A stretch of 30,464 nucleotides of DNA from a virus. Made by a program: the position numbers and the translations under genes. The stretch lies in IMG/VR virus record IMGVR_UViG_3300040810_000205, positions 1 to 30,464 of that record, one strand, 5' to 3'. Positions 20,736 through 28,943 of this stretch are shown here, in pieces; the first letter of the stretch is position 1, and every line of letters starts with the position of its first letter. Below the pieces are notes generated by a model that was not told where the DNA came from, made no database searches, and was given only the letters and a program-made list of their open reading frames with translations.

Positions 20736-21256
20736 TCGTTCGACTCGAAGGATTAGAGAACAGCATCAACGCTCTTGCAACTCTTGATAAGAAAGCCTAC
20801 GGCGCGATCGTGAAAGAGATCAAAGGCGAGAGTGAATCCGTTCTCAGCGATGCTCGCAAACTGACACCACCTATCGCTCTCACCAACTGGGGAATCTGGC
20901 GTCTAGCACGCGATGGACGTGACTTCTCTTACGACCCGATGCGCTTGAAGAACACTTTGAAGACAAGCGTTCGTCGTCGATCTGAGAGCGTGCGTCGAGG
21001 TGTTGTGCGCAAAGCAAGCATTCGAGTCGTCGCGTATTCAAATGATCCTGTTGCTGTCATTTTTCAAACAGCAGGCAGAGGCGACAAAGGCGCCGATCCG
21101 TTTGCACGCAATCTCACCAAGAACTGGGGCGACACTTCGAAGCGTTATCTCTGGGGAGCAATCGAAGACGCAGGCGACGGACCTCGCCAGAGCATCAACG
21201 CTTTGATGGACAAGGCTGCGCGTGAAGTGCAGTCACTACTAGATAGGGCTGCGTAA
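20732..21256 (+). CDS. Minor tail or joining protein, HK97 gp10-like
   Basis: A 174-residue protein starting at GTG 20732 (GTGA overlap with the frameshifted chaperone). It begins IVRLEGLENSINALATLDKK, a helix like that of HK97 gp10-type proteins, and continues with ARKLTPPIALTNWG, SVRRRSESVRRGVVRKAS, a strand IRVVAYSNDPVAVIFQTAGR and a helical C-terminus. The central pattern (conserved basic patch, then a beta strand with an aromatic/Gly end) fits tail-completion proteins. It is located after the chaperones instead of before the tail terminator, which is less usual. Assignment is tentative. Confidence 0.6.
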   Translation: MIVRLEGLENSINALATLDKKAYGAIVKEIKGESESVLSDARKLTPPIALTNWGIWRLARDGRDFSYDPMRLKNTLKTSVRRRSESVRRGVVRKASIRVVAYSNDPVAVIFQTAGRGDKGADPFARNLTKNWGDTSKRYLWGAIEDAGDGPRQSINALMDKAAREVQSLLDRAA

Positions 21257-24165
21257 TGCCAAGAACACCAGCGGTGAACGTACTTGTCGCAGGCAAGTAC
21301 GACGGCAAGGATCTTGAACGCGCCTACAAAGATTTGAACAAACTGCGTCAGCAGGTCACGACATCGAGCGACAAGTTCAAAGCCTTCGGCGACAAGATGC
21401 AATCTGTCGGCAAGCAAGTTTCATCTGTCGGCAAGAAGATGACACTTGGTGTCACTCTACCTATCGTCGGCGTCGGCATCGCAGCATCAAAGATGGCGAT
21501 GGACTTTGACACATCAATGTCGAAGATCGTTGGCCTTGTCGGTATCGCACAAGATGAAGTCGATGCGATGCGTCAACCTGTGATCGATCTCGCATCAGAG
21601 TTCGGACGCACAGGCGCAGAAGCAGCAGACGCACTCTTCTTCATCACATCAGCAGGCTTGCGTGGAACTGACGCGATGGACGTTCTCGAGGCGTCGCTGA
21701 AAGCATCAGCCGCTGGTCTTGGTGAAGTGCAGACAATCGCTGATCTTGCAACGTCAGCGATGAACGCTTACGGCTCTGACACGTTGAAGGCTAGTGCTGC
21801 GACAGACGTACTGACAGCAGCAGTTCGCGAAGGCAAACTTGAGCCCGCTGAACTTGCAGGCGCGATGGGTGCAGTCTTGCCGATCGCATCTGCGATGGGT
21901 GTGTCATTCGATGAAGTGGGTGCAGCGTTCGCATCGATGTCACGAACCGGCACAGGCGCGAGCGAAGCAGCAACACAAGTGCGTGGCATCTTGTCGCAGA
22001 TCGCGAAAGAAACACCAAAGGGCAAGAAGGCTCTGAAGAGTGTTGATCTGACCTACAAGCAACTTCGCAAGACACTACGCGAAGAAGGTTTGCTTGCAAC
22101 GCTGCAACTCTTGAAAGATCGCTTCGGCGGTAACACGATTGCGACAGCAAAGTTCTTCGGCAACGTTCGTGCTCTCACTGGTGTCATGGACATGCTCGGC
22201 GCAGGCGCTGAAACGACAGAAGACATCTTCGGTCGCATGTCTGACACGACAGGCATTCTCGATGACGCATTCTCAGCAACAGCAGAGACATCAGGCTTCA
22301 AGTTGCAGCAGGCTTTGTCGAGTGTCAAGAACAGTCTGATCGAGATCGGTGACGCGATCGCGCCTTTCGTTGAACAGGCCGCTGAGAAGTTGCAGCAACT
22401 TGTTGCAGCGTTCAAAGCGTTGTCACCTGAGCAGAAGAAGATGGCGATGATGTTTGCTGCTATCGCAGCAGCAGTCGGACCTTTGCTTCTTGTTTTGGGA
22501 ACTGTCATCACAGCACTAGGCGCGATCGTCACAGCGATCGGCGCAATCAGTCTTCCTGTTGTCGCTGTCGTTGCTGGCATTGCAGCGTTTGTCGCTGTGC
22601 TTGTGCTGCTATGGAATAGAAGCGAAGCATTCCGCAACGGCGTGATCTCGATCTGGAATGCGATACGCGCAGCAGTCTCGCAAGTGATTGATCAGTTGAA
22701 GCAGAAACTCGATGAGAACAGAGAGAAGATCGATCAGTTCAAGCGTGGCTTGTCGATCATGTGGGACTTCTTGCAGAAGTACGTCATTCCAGCGATCGCG
22801 AAGTTCTATGAAGTGTACCTGAGCACTCTTATCAAGGTGCTTGGTTTCGTCATCGGCAAAGTCATTGACTTCGCATCATTCTTGTTCGACGTAGGTGTCG
22901 AGGCTTTCAAAGTAGGCCAGAAGATCTATGACTTCGGACAGACAGTAGGCGAAGCAATAGGCGACGCGATCGACTTCGTACAAGAACTGCCAGAGAAAGT
23001 TCGCGAAGGATTAGGCAACGCGAAAGAGTGGCTGCTTCAAACAGGCAAGGACATGATTCAAGGCTTGCTCGATGGAGCAGGCAGCATCTTGCCAACAGTA
23101 GGTTCGTTCATGCTCGACAAGTTGCCTGGCTGGATCATTGGTCCGTTCAAGCGTGCGATGGGTATCGCGTCACCATCGAAAGTATTCGCTGGCTTCGGCG
23201 CTAACATCATCGAAGGCTTGACTGGTGCTCTTGAAGCAGGCGGCGACAACGTTCGCGAAGCGATGCAGACATCAGTCATCGAGCGCATCAAGAGTGTGCG
23301 TGCTGATCTGAAGGCTGAACTAGATTCGCAACGTCAACTGTTTCAGGACTACGCATCGAACGTGTCGTCAGCGATCATGGGCAGCATCAACTTTGCAGAA
23401 GCAGCACCAGAGTTTGATGAAGACGGCAATCGCGTAGGTATGACTTTCATCGAAGCATTGAAGGCTCAGGCTGATCGAGCGAAAGAGTTCAGCGACAAAG
23501 TGAAGACTCTTGTCGCTGCTGGTTTGTCACAAGAAGCACTCGCGCAAGTTCTATCTGCAGGTGTCGAGGCTGGCACGCGTATCGCTGACGAACTAATCGC
23601 CGGCGGAAAGACTGCGATCGATGACACGAACGATCTCGTGAAGTCAACGCAAGACGCAGCAGACGAAGTTGGATTGCTCGCCGCGCAACAGTTCAAGAGC
23701 GCAGGCGTCGACAGCGCATGGCAAACAGTCAAGGGCTTCGACGAGCAGATGGGCAAAGGCGGCAAGGGTCGCAAAGAACTGATGCGCATCATGGACGATC
23801 TCGCAGCGAAAGCAGATCGCAAGGTTCGCATCGATGTCGCTGTCACACGCTCGATCAACGAAGTCGTGACACGCGTTGTCAGCACGATCACAGCACCACC
23901 TCGAGCGATGGGTGGACCCGTCACCGGAGGCTCGCCGTATCTCATCGGCGAGAAAGGTCCCGAACTGTTCGTGCCAGATGTATCAGGCTACGTCGTACCG
24001 AACAATGCACTCTCGACGAACACTCGCGCAGGCCTAGGCTCAACGATCAATCTGACAGTCAACGCTGGCATGGGAACTGACGGCGCAGAAGTTGGACGTC
24101 AAGTTGTCGACGCGTTGAAGCGTTATCAGCGCACGAACGGACCTCTGCCAATTCAGGTGGCGTAA
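21256..24165 (+). CDS. Tape measure protein
   Basis: Sets tail length and is ejected with the DNA. At 969 residues it is the largest protein here. The N-terminus is a coiled region (YDGKDLERAYKDLNKLRQQ) leading into the TP901-type tape-measure domain (MAMDFDTSMSKIVGLVGIAQ, EFGRTGAEAADALFFITSAG, LEPAELAGAMGAVLPIA). Residues about 394-455 are strongly hydrophobic and probably cross the host membrane. The rest is helical, and the C-terminal part has the common GGPVTGGSPYLIGEKGPELF stretch near residue 885. The stop of the gp10-like gene overlaps its ATG. Tail length would be about 145 nm at 0.15 nm per residue (inference). Confidence 0.95.
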   Translation: MPRTPAVNVLVAGKYDGKDLERAYKDLNKLRQQVTTSSDKFKAFGDKMQSVGKQVSSVGKKMTLGVTLPIVGVGIAASKMAMDFDTSMSKIVGLVGIAQDEVDAMRQPVIDLASEFGRTGAEAADALFFITSAGLRGTDAMDVLEASLKASAAGLGEVQTIADLATSAMNAYGSDTLKASAATDVLTAAVREGKLEPAELAGAMGAVLPIASAMGVSFDEVGAAFASMSRTGTGASEAATQVRGILSQIAKETPKGKKALKSVDLTYKQLRKTLREEGLLATLQLLKDRFGGNTIATAKFFGNVRALTGVMDMLGAGAETTEDIFGRMSDTTGILDDAFSATAETSGFKLQQALSSVKNSLIEIGDAIAPFVEQAAEKLQQLVAAFKALSPEQKKMAMMFAAIAAAVGPLLLVLGTVITALGAIVTAIGAISLPVVAVVAGIAAFVAVLVLLWNRSEAFRNGVISIWNAIRAAVSQVIDQLKQKLDENREKIDQFKRGLSIMWDFLQKYVIPAIAKFYEVYLSTLIKVLGFVIGKVIDFASFLFDVGVEAFKVGQKIYDFGQTVGEAIGDAIDFVQELPEKVREGLGNAKEWLLQTGKDMIQGLLDGAGSILPTVGSFMLDKLPGWIIGPFKRAMGIASPSKVFAGFGANIIEGLTGALEAGGDNVREAMQTSVIERIKSVRADLKAELDSQRQLFQDYASNVSSAIMGSINFAEAAPEFDEDGNRVGMTFIEALKAQADRAKEFSDKVKTLVAAGLSQEALAQVLSAGVEAGTRIADELIAGGKTAIDDTNDLVKSTQDAADEVGLLAAQQFKSAGVDSAWQTVKGFDEQMGKGGKGRKELMRIMDDLAAKADRKVRIDVAVTRSINEVVTRVVSTITAPPRAMGGPVTGGSPYLIGEKGPELFVPDVSGYVVPNNALSTNTRAGLGSTINLTVNAGMGTDGAEVGRQVVDALKRYQRTNGPLPIQVA

Positions 24166-25382
24166 TGACAATGCCAGATGTGAAAGTGATCTTTGCATTC
24201 GACGAAGGCGCCGGTGGCGTGACAAACTTCTTCACACTCGATGACAGCGTGAAGGGCGTGCTCGATAACACAACCTACACACTCGGCGGACCTTTCTCTC
24301 TTGTCGATGTGACGCAGTACGTTCGCAGCGTGTCGATCTCTCGAGGTCGCTCGCGTCTGCTCGATCGCACACAAGCAGCAACAGCGAGCATCGTGCTCGA
24401 CAACAGAGATCGACTGTTCGACCCGACAGCAGGCACAGCAGTAAGCCCGTACTCGTCAAGCATTCTGCCTCGCAAGAACGTGCAGATCACTTCGAACGAT
24501 GAGCCGATCTTCTCTGGCCTTGTTGATGACTGGAACATCGAGTTCATGCAAGATGACTCAACGACAACTGCCGCATGTCTCGACGGCTTCATCACACTCG
24601 GTCAAGTCACAGTCGGCACAGCAACACGAACAGCGCAAACATCAGGGGCGCGTGTCGGCGCGATCTTGACAGAGGCGAGTTGGCCTACAAGCAAACGTGA
24701 CATCGATACAGGTCAAGTCACGCTGCAAGCAGACACGCCAGAAGCAGACACGAATGTTCTTGACTATTTGCAGCGCGTCAACGACACAGAGTTCGGCGCG
24801 TTCTTCATGTCGCGTCAAGGCAACGCAACTTTTCATGATCGAGCGACTGTGCAGAACTTCGCAACACCAACACTCATTGGTGGCACAGGTATTCCGTTCG
24901 TGCAAGTCAGCGTTGATTACGGCACAGAACTTCTCTACAACAGCATCACACTTTCGAGAGTCAACGGCGGCACAGCAATCGCAAGCGACGCGACATCGCA
25001 AACAGCCTACGGAGTCAGCGATCTGTCCAAGTCGAATCTGCTATTCGATGACGACACAGAGATGAGCAATCTTGCTGACTATCTACTGAGCCGCTACAAA
25101 GATCCGCTGTTACGCATCAACAGCGTGGACATCAACATGCACGCACTCACAGACGCACAGCAGAAAGACATCGCCGCTATCGACATTGCTGCGCCAATCG
25201 AGATTACGTTCACGCCAGCAGTCGGCCCAGCGATTACACAATACGCATCACTCGATCGCATCGAACACTCGATCACACCACAGACACACAACGTTCGCCT
25301 ATCAATGTCCAGAGCACAAGCATCATTCATACTTGACTCAACGATCTTCGGCGAACTTGACGACGACGTTCTAGGATTCTAA
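24165..25382 (+). CDS. Minor tail protein, tail-hub type
   Basis: A 405-residue protein directly after the tape measure (TAATG overlap), where distal tail/hub proteins are encoded. Its N-terminal domain (LVDVTQYVRSVSISRGRSRL, then ATASIVLDNRDRLFDP) has the pattern of actinophage minor tail proteins that form the hub at the tail tip. The middle (about 165-230) is helical and beta mixed, with LDYLQRVNDTEFGAFFMSRQ typical of hub domains, followed by ITLSRVNGGTAIASD. The C-terminus is beta-rich with a closing hydrophobic/acidic end. Codons end mainly in A or C. It is expected to hold the adhesin proteins encoded next. Confidence 0.8.
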   Translation: MTMPDVKVIFAFDEGAGGVTNFFTLDDSVKGVLDNTTYTLGGPFSLVDVTQYVRSVSISRGRSRLLDRTQAATASIVLDNRDRLFDPTAGTAVSPYSSSILPRKNVQITSNDEPIFSGLVDDWNIEFMQDDSTTTAACLDGFITLGQVTVGTATRTAQTSGARVGAILTEASWPTSKRDIDTGQVTLQADTPEADTNVLDYLQRVNDTEFGAFFMSRQGNATFHDRATVQNFATPTLIGGTGIPFVQVSVDYGTELLYNSITLSRVNGGTAIASDATSQTAYGVSDLSKSNLLFDDDTEMSNLADYLLSRYKDPLLRINSVDINMHALTDAQQKDIAAIDIAAPIEITFTPAVGPAITQYASLDRIEHSITPQTHNVRLSMSRAQASFILDSTIFGELDDDVLGF

Positions 25383-25390
25383 GGAGCAAC

Positions 25391-25603
25391 ATGGCTGGCG
25401 CAGGATTCAAAGACTTCACAGCAGGCGACGTTCTCACAGCCAGCGACGTACAGACATACATGATGGATCAGATGTTCATGGTCTTCGCAGGCACAGCAGC
25501 ACGCGGATCAGCAATCGCAACACCAAGCGAAGGCATGTTCACATATTTGAAAGACACAGATACCATCGAGTATTACGACGGCTCAGATTGGACAGCACTC
25601 TAA
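25391..25603 (+). CDS. Small tail-tip protein, single FTAGDVLT domain, 70 aa
   Basis: AAGGAG precedes the ATG at 25391. The whole protein is one copy of a small domain: FKDFTAGDVLTASDVQTYMM, VFAGTAARGSAI and TPSEGMFTYLKDTDTIEYYD ending GSDWTAL. The next gene starts with a second copy of the same domain, and a 26-base exact direct repeat (25415-25440 and 25627-25652) shows recent duplication or exchange at DNA level. The domain is common in actinophage tail proteins. It may be a stand-alone linker or a remnant of a shortened adhesin. Its stop overlaps the next ATG (TAATG). Confidence 0.75.
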   Translation: MAGAGFKDFTAGDVLTASDVQTYMMDQMFMVFAGTAARGSAIATPSEGMFTYLKDTDTIEYYDGSDWTAL

Positions 25604-25652
25604 TGGCAGCAGGCGGCTACAAGACATTCACAGCAGGCGACGTTCTCACAGC
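25415..25652 (+). repeat. 26-base direct repeat in paralogous tail domains
   Basis: The segment beginning TTCACAGCAGGCGACG is identical over 26 bases at 25415-25440 and 25627-25652 (212 bases apart). It encodes the FTAGDVLTA part of the two neighbouring tail genes and could permit homologous exchange or deletion between them. Confidence 0.8.
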
Positions 25653-27336
25653 AGCAGATGTCGATGACTATCTCATGCAAGGCGTTCTCGTCTTCGCTGG
25701 AACGGCGGCGCGTGCGTCTGCTATCCCTTCACCTGTTGAAGGTCAGGTGACGTTCCGTACTGATGATGACGCGCTGGAATATTTTGATGGGTCTGATTGG
25801 ACTGCGGTTTCTGGTGGTGCTCTTGGTGGTGCTGCGATCTCTGACACTCCGACGGGTAACTACACCTCTGGTGGGGTGACGTATGACTATTGGGAGTTTG
25901 ATGCGTCGTCGTCTTTGACGGTTTCGCAGGCGGGGTTGGCTGATGTGCTGGTCGTCGGTGGCGGTGGCGGTGGTGGATCGGGCACGGGTTCTGGTTTCTA
26001 TGGTGGTGGCGGCGGAGCCGGTGGATACATCGAACAGGACACGCTCTATCTTGCGGCTGGAAGTCACACAGTAACTATTGGCGCTGGTGGTTCTGGCGCT
26101 ACGTCACCCGTTTGGCAAGCAACCAAAGGCGCTGCATCTGGTCTTGATTCGTTGCTCGTTGCTATCGGTGGCGGATTGGGGGCCACTAACAGCAACCCCG
26201 GTGGCTCTGGTGGCTCTGGCGGCGGCGGCGGTCGCAACGGCGCTAACTATGGCGCTGGTGGCGCGAGCGAGTACACGGGGCAAGGATTTGCCGGTGGCTT
26301 GGCGACGAACAGCGGCGGTGGTGGCGGCGGCGGCGCTTCTGAAGTTGGCGACAGCCTTGGTGTCGGTGGTGATGGTCTTGCCAACTCGTATACCGGATCG
26401 TCAGTTACCCGCGCTGGTGGCGGTGCTGGGTATTACGGTTCCGGTGGCGCAGGTGGCGGTGGCGCTATTGGTACTGCGGGAACAGCCAACACAGGGGGCG
26501 GGGGCGGTGGGAACCTGTACGCCGGAAATGGCGGCAACGGTGGCAGCGGTAAGGTTGTTGTTCGTGTAGCGCGTCCGTACACCCCGGTCGCTGGTTTCGC
26601 TTCTATCGGTAACACCGCTACGGGAACTTATAGTTCTGGTGGCGCGACGTACGCTTATTACGAGTTCACGAGTAGTGGCACGTTGACGGTGAATCAGGCT
26701 GGTTTCGCTGACATTCTTGTAATCGGCGGCGGTGGTGGCGGAGGTGCTGGCGGCGGTGGTGCTGGGGGCCATGTTTATTTGACTAACGCTTACCTTTCGG
26801 CTGCCTCTCATACCGTAACCGTCGGCGCTGGTGGTGGTGGCGTTTCCGGTGGCAGTCCATCTGTGCCCGGAAATACAAGTTTTATCGGACCATATTTTTC
26901 ACCCGCAGGTGGTGGCGGCGGTGGCCGTGGGCAGCATGGCGGCTCTGGCTCTGGCGCTTATCAATCGTTCCGAGGTTTGGGTACATCAACTATTGGTAAT
27001 GATGGGGGTATCGGGTCGAATGTCACTAGTTGCGGTGGCGGCGGTGGCGCTGGTGCTCCCGGAGCAGACGTAGTTAATAACACTAACGGCGGGGCTGGTG
27101 GAAACGGTCTAGCCAACTCCATTACAGGATCAAGCGTTACACGCGCTGGTGGCGGGGGTGGCGCTGGTAGTTCAAGTGGTGGCGCTGCTGGTTCTGGTGG
27201 CGCAACCGCTGGCACACCTAGCGGGGGTACTTCATCTGCTACGGCAAACACAGGTAGCGGTGCGGGTGGAACATTCGGTGGATTGGCTGGCAACGGCGGC
27301 AGCGGTGTTGTGATCGTGCGAGTGAGGACAGCATAA
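25603..27336 (+). CDS. Glycine-rich tail adhesin with internal duplication
   Basis: A 577-residue protein starting at 25603 (TAATG overlap). Residues 1-65 are a second copy of the FTAGDVLT domain. Then two tandem repeats of about 250 residues follow, the first beginning SDTPTGNYTSGGVTYDYWEF and the second near residue 330 with GNTATGTYSSGGATYAYYEF. Each runs into LADVLVVGGGGGGG or FADILVIGGGGGGG, long Gly-rich loops, a shared GLANSYTGSSVTRAGGG or GLANSITGSSVTRAGGG block, and closes with GGSGKVVVRVA or GGSGVVIVRVR. Such polyglycine-helix proteins are receptor-binding adhesins in several phages. Codons switch from A/C-ending to G/T-ending near 25690, after the first domain begins, suggesting acquisition by recombination. 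Confidence 0.85.
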   Translation: MAAGGYKTFTAGDVLTAADVDDYLMQGVLVFAGTAARASAIPSPVEGQVTFRTDDDALEYFDGSDWTAVSGGALGGAAISDTPTGNYTSGGVTYDYWEFDASSSLTVSQAGLADVLVVGGGGGGGSGTGSGFYGGGGGAGGYIEQDTLYLAAGSHTVTIGAGGSGATSPVWQATKGAASGLDSLLVAIGGGLGATNSNPGGSGGSGGGGGRNGANYGAGGASEYTGQGFAGGLATNSGGGGGGGASEVGDSLGVGGDGLANSYTGSSVTRAGGGAGYYGSGGAGGGGAIGTAGTANTGGGGGGNLYAGNGGNGGSGKVVVRVARPYTPVAGFASIGNTATGTYSSGGATYAYYEFTSSGTLTVNQAGFADILVIGGGGGGGAGGGGAGGHVYLTNAYLSAASHTVTVGAGGGGVSGGSPSVPGNTSFIGPYFSPAGGGGGGRGQHGGSGSGAYQSFRGLGTSTIGNDGGIGSNVTSCGGGGGAGAPGADVVNNTNGGAGGNGLANSITGSSVTRAGGGGGAGSSSGGAAGSGGATAGTPSGGTSSATANTGSGAGGTFGGLAGNGGSGVVIVRVRTA

Positions 27337-27369
27337 ATGAGTAACCAACTAGACGGAGGTCAGAACTAA
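27337..27369 (+). CDS. Possible 10-codon leader frame
   Basis: An ATG directly after the adhesin stop (TAA-ATG) opens a ten-codon frame (MSNQLDGGQN) whose stop overlaps the next gene's ATG. It contains CGGAGG, the ribosome binding site of that gene. It may only serve to couple translation between the two genes, and could be chance. Confidence 0.25.
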   Translation: MSNQLDGGQN

Positions 27370-27626
27370 TGGCACATGCGGCACGCATCGAGGACGGCAT
27401 CGTTCGTGAAGTGATCGTCGTCCCTGATGATCTTGGCGGTGACGAGAACGACGCAGCGGTGGAGGCGTACATTCACGGCATCGGTTTGCACGGTGAGTGG
27501 ATTCGCACCTCATACAACGGAAACATTCGTGGACGCTATGCAGGTATCGGTTACAAGTACGATGAGGCTCTTGATGAGTTCGTCGCTCCTGAACCGCCGG
27601 ATGAGGACGAGGCTCTTGCAAAGTGA
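27369..27626 (+). CDS. Tail-associated protein, YAGIG family, 85 aa
   Basis: An 85-residue protein following CGGAGG. It has ARIEDGIVREVIVVPDDLGG, then EWIRTSYNGNIRGRYAGIG and YKYDEALDEFVAPEPPDEDE. The segment from W to F is a widespread module (R-G-Y-A-G-I-G followed by YD) found in tail-fibre-associated proteins and fibre C-termini of many phages, including marine ones. It lies directly after the adhesin and before the lysis genes, so it is likely part of, or a helper for, the tail tip. Its stop overlaps the next GTG (GTGA). Confidence 0.75.
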   Translation: MAHAARIEDGIVREVIVVPDDLGGDENDAAVEAYIHGIGLHGEWIRTSYNGNIRGRYAGIGYKYDEALDEFVAPEPPDEDEALAK

Positions 27627-27847
27627 ACGCACCTGATGTTCTCGCAATGATCGTCGGCGGGACAGCGATCTTGTCAGCGTTACTTGCTGGCATCATCTGG
27701 TTGATTCGTGCTCAGGTTTCTATGCAGCGCGAGTTCAAGCCGAACGGTGGATCGAGTACGCGTGACTCATTGAATCGCATCGAGAAAGATGTGCGCGAGA
27801 TTCGTGGCAAGATAGATGATCACATCGAATGGCATCTGAACGATTAG
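27623..27847 (+). CDS. Membrane protein with coiled coil, DUF2746-like
   Basis: A 74-residue protein with one N-terminal transmembrane helix (VLAMIVGGTAILSALLAGI, then IWLIRA), a short linker PNGGSSTRDSLNRIEKDV and a charged helix ending DDHIEWHLND. The NGGSS-RD motif after the membrane helix is typical of DUF2746-type proteins encoded near mycobacteriophage lysis genes. The start is GTG at 27623 in a GTGA overlap. It may help holin function or act in the membrane. The next gene begins nine bases after its stop behind TAGGAG. Confidence 0.75.
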   Translation: MNAPDVLAMIVGGTAILSALLAGIIWLIRAQVSMQREFKPNGGSSTRDSLNRIEKDVREIRGKIDDHIEWHLND

Positions 27848-27856
27848 GAGAGCAGC

Positions 27857-28078
27857 ATGTGGGAACTGAGTTTCTGGAAGAAGACAGTCGAGAGAGCAAT
27901 CCGTACAGCGGCTCAGGCCTTGCTCGCTCTCTGGGGCACGCAAGTGTCAGGCGTGCTCGATGTCGACTGGATGCAAGCAGGCAGCGTTGCTGCGCTTGCT
28001 GCTCTGACGAGTGTGCTGATGAGTATCATCGCGACAGGTGTTGGTGATCACGAGTCGCCGTCGTTTGTGAGTGACTGA
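27857..28078 (+). CDS. Holin, phage r1t-like
   Basis: Forms membrane lesions that let the endolysin reach the cell wall. The 73-residue protein starts FWKKTVERAIRTAAQALLAL, matching the FWK-ERA-TAAQALLA pattern of r1t-type holins, has a second hydrophobic stretch (VAALAALTSVLMSIIATGVG) and ends polar (DHESPSFVSD). Two transmembrane helices are predicted. TAGGAG lies before the ATG at 27857. The stop overlaps the start of the amidase gene (TGATG), the usual holin-endolysin pairing. Confidence 0.9.
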   Translation: MWELSFWKKTVERAIRTAAQALLALWGTQVSGVLDVDWMQAGSVAALAALTSVLMSIIATGVGDHESPSFVSD

Positions 28079-28680
28079 TGAGTTTTCATCGACGACTTGA
28101 TGATGCTCTTGTTGAGCGTCTAGGAGTGAAGGTTCAGTTCGTTCCTGGTTGGGATCGTCAACGTCGAGGTCCGTGGGCTCGCGCAGGTAAGCCCGTTGCG
28201 CTGATGGCGCATCATACTGCTGGGGCTGCGACGAGTTCACGCAATCCGAAGAATGCTGGCAATCAGAAAGGCGCGAACGCTGGCATCATCAACTTCGTGC
28301 AGAAGCACTATCGAGTTCCTGCAGCGAACTTCACGCTCGATCGTGACGGCACGGTGTACGTCCACGCTGCGTATCCTGTGTGGCACGCGGGTAAGGGATC
28401 ATTCAAAGATGTCAAGCCGTTCAATCGTCTGCGCATTCCTGATGACATGGGCAATGACTACATGATGGGAGTCGAGATCGTGTCGAAGGGTTTGCATCGA
28501 GATTTCACAGCAGCGCAGAAAGAATCGTTTGGCAAACTTGCGAATGCTGTGCGTGACTCTGCAGGCTGGAAAGGTTTCACGCTGCGTTTGCCTAATCATA
28601 AGACGTGGGCGCCGACGCGTAAGGTTGATACTCGATACACACTTGCAGCATTGAAGCGGTGGGCGAAGAGGTTCAAGTGA
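28078..28680 (+). CDS. Endolysin, N-acetylmuramoyl-L-alanine amidase
   Basis: Cleaves the bond between muramic acid and the peptide stem of peptidoglycan. The 200-residue protein is a single Amidase_2 domain. Zinc ligands fit His45 (in LMAHHTAGA), His174 and Asp184 (NHKTWAPTRKVD); the WHAG segment (102-105) lies in the substrate cleft. No cell-wall binding domain is present beyond the catalytic domain, so targeting may rely on charge (basic C-terminus RWAKRFK). The ATG overlaps the holin stop. It has no signal peptide, so the holin is needed for release. Codons end mainly in G or T. Confidence 0.92.
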   Translation: MSFHRRLDDALVERLGVKVQFVPGWDRQRRGPWARAGKPVALMAHHTAGAATSSRNPKNAGNQKGANAGIINFVQKHYRVPAANFTLDRDGTVYVHAAYPVWHAGKGSFKDVKPFNRLRIPDDMGNDYMMGVEIVSKGLHRDFTAAQKESFGKLANAVRDSAGWKGFTLRLPNHKTWAPTRKVDTRYTLAALKRWAKRFK

Positions 28681-28943
28681 GTTTGTCTGAGCGTCTGAGA
28701 GAAACGCGAAGCAAAGAGAAGCGTGGTATGCCTTGTCCTGTGTCTGTGATCTTGCAGCAGTTGAATGATGATGATCGAGGTTCTCTCGAGGCACAGTTGA
28801 CCATTGAGCGTGATGATCCTGCTCGTATCACAACGATTGAACTGACACGCATCTTGAATGAGGAAGGCTTTCGCATTCATTACAAGGGTGTGGAACGTCA
28901 TCGAAATCAACTGTGTCGCTGCTTCATGAATGGTGACGCGTGA
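28677..28943 (+). CDS. Hypothetical actinophage protein, possible helix-turn-helix, 88 aa
   Basis: The start chosen is GTG 28677 (GTGA overlap); an ATG at 28659 lies inside the amidase gene and is less likely. The protein begins SLSERLRETRSKEKRGMPC, has helical parts (SVILQQLNDDDRGSLEAQL, then TIELTRILNEEGFRI) and ends GVERHRNQLCRC. The layout (basic N-terminus, two short helices, H-R-C cluster at the end) is a frequent actinophage family of unknown role and looks like a small DNA-binding protein with helix-turn-helix. Its stop overlaps the next start (GTGA). Confidence 0.7.
   Translation: MSLSERLRETRSKEKRGMPCPVSVILQQLNDDDRGSLEAQLTIERDDPARITTIELTRILNEEGFRIHYKGVERHRNQLCRCFMNGDA

Noticed and set aside
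25729-27293. Minus-strand frames opposite the glycine-rich gene
   Set aside because: Proline- or Thr/Arg-rich translations are the mirror of Gly codons and have no start signals.
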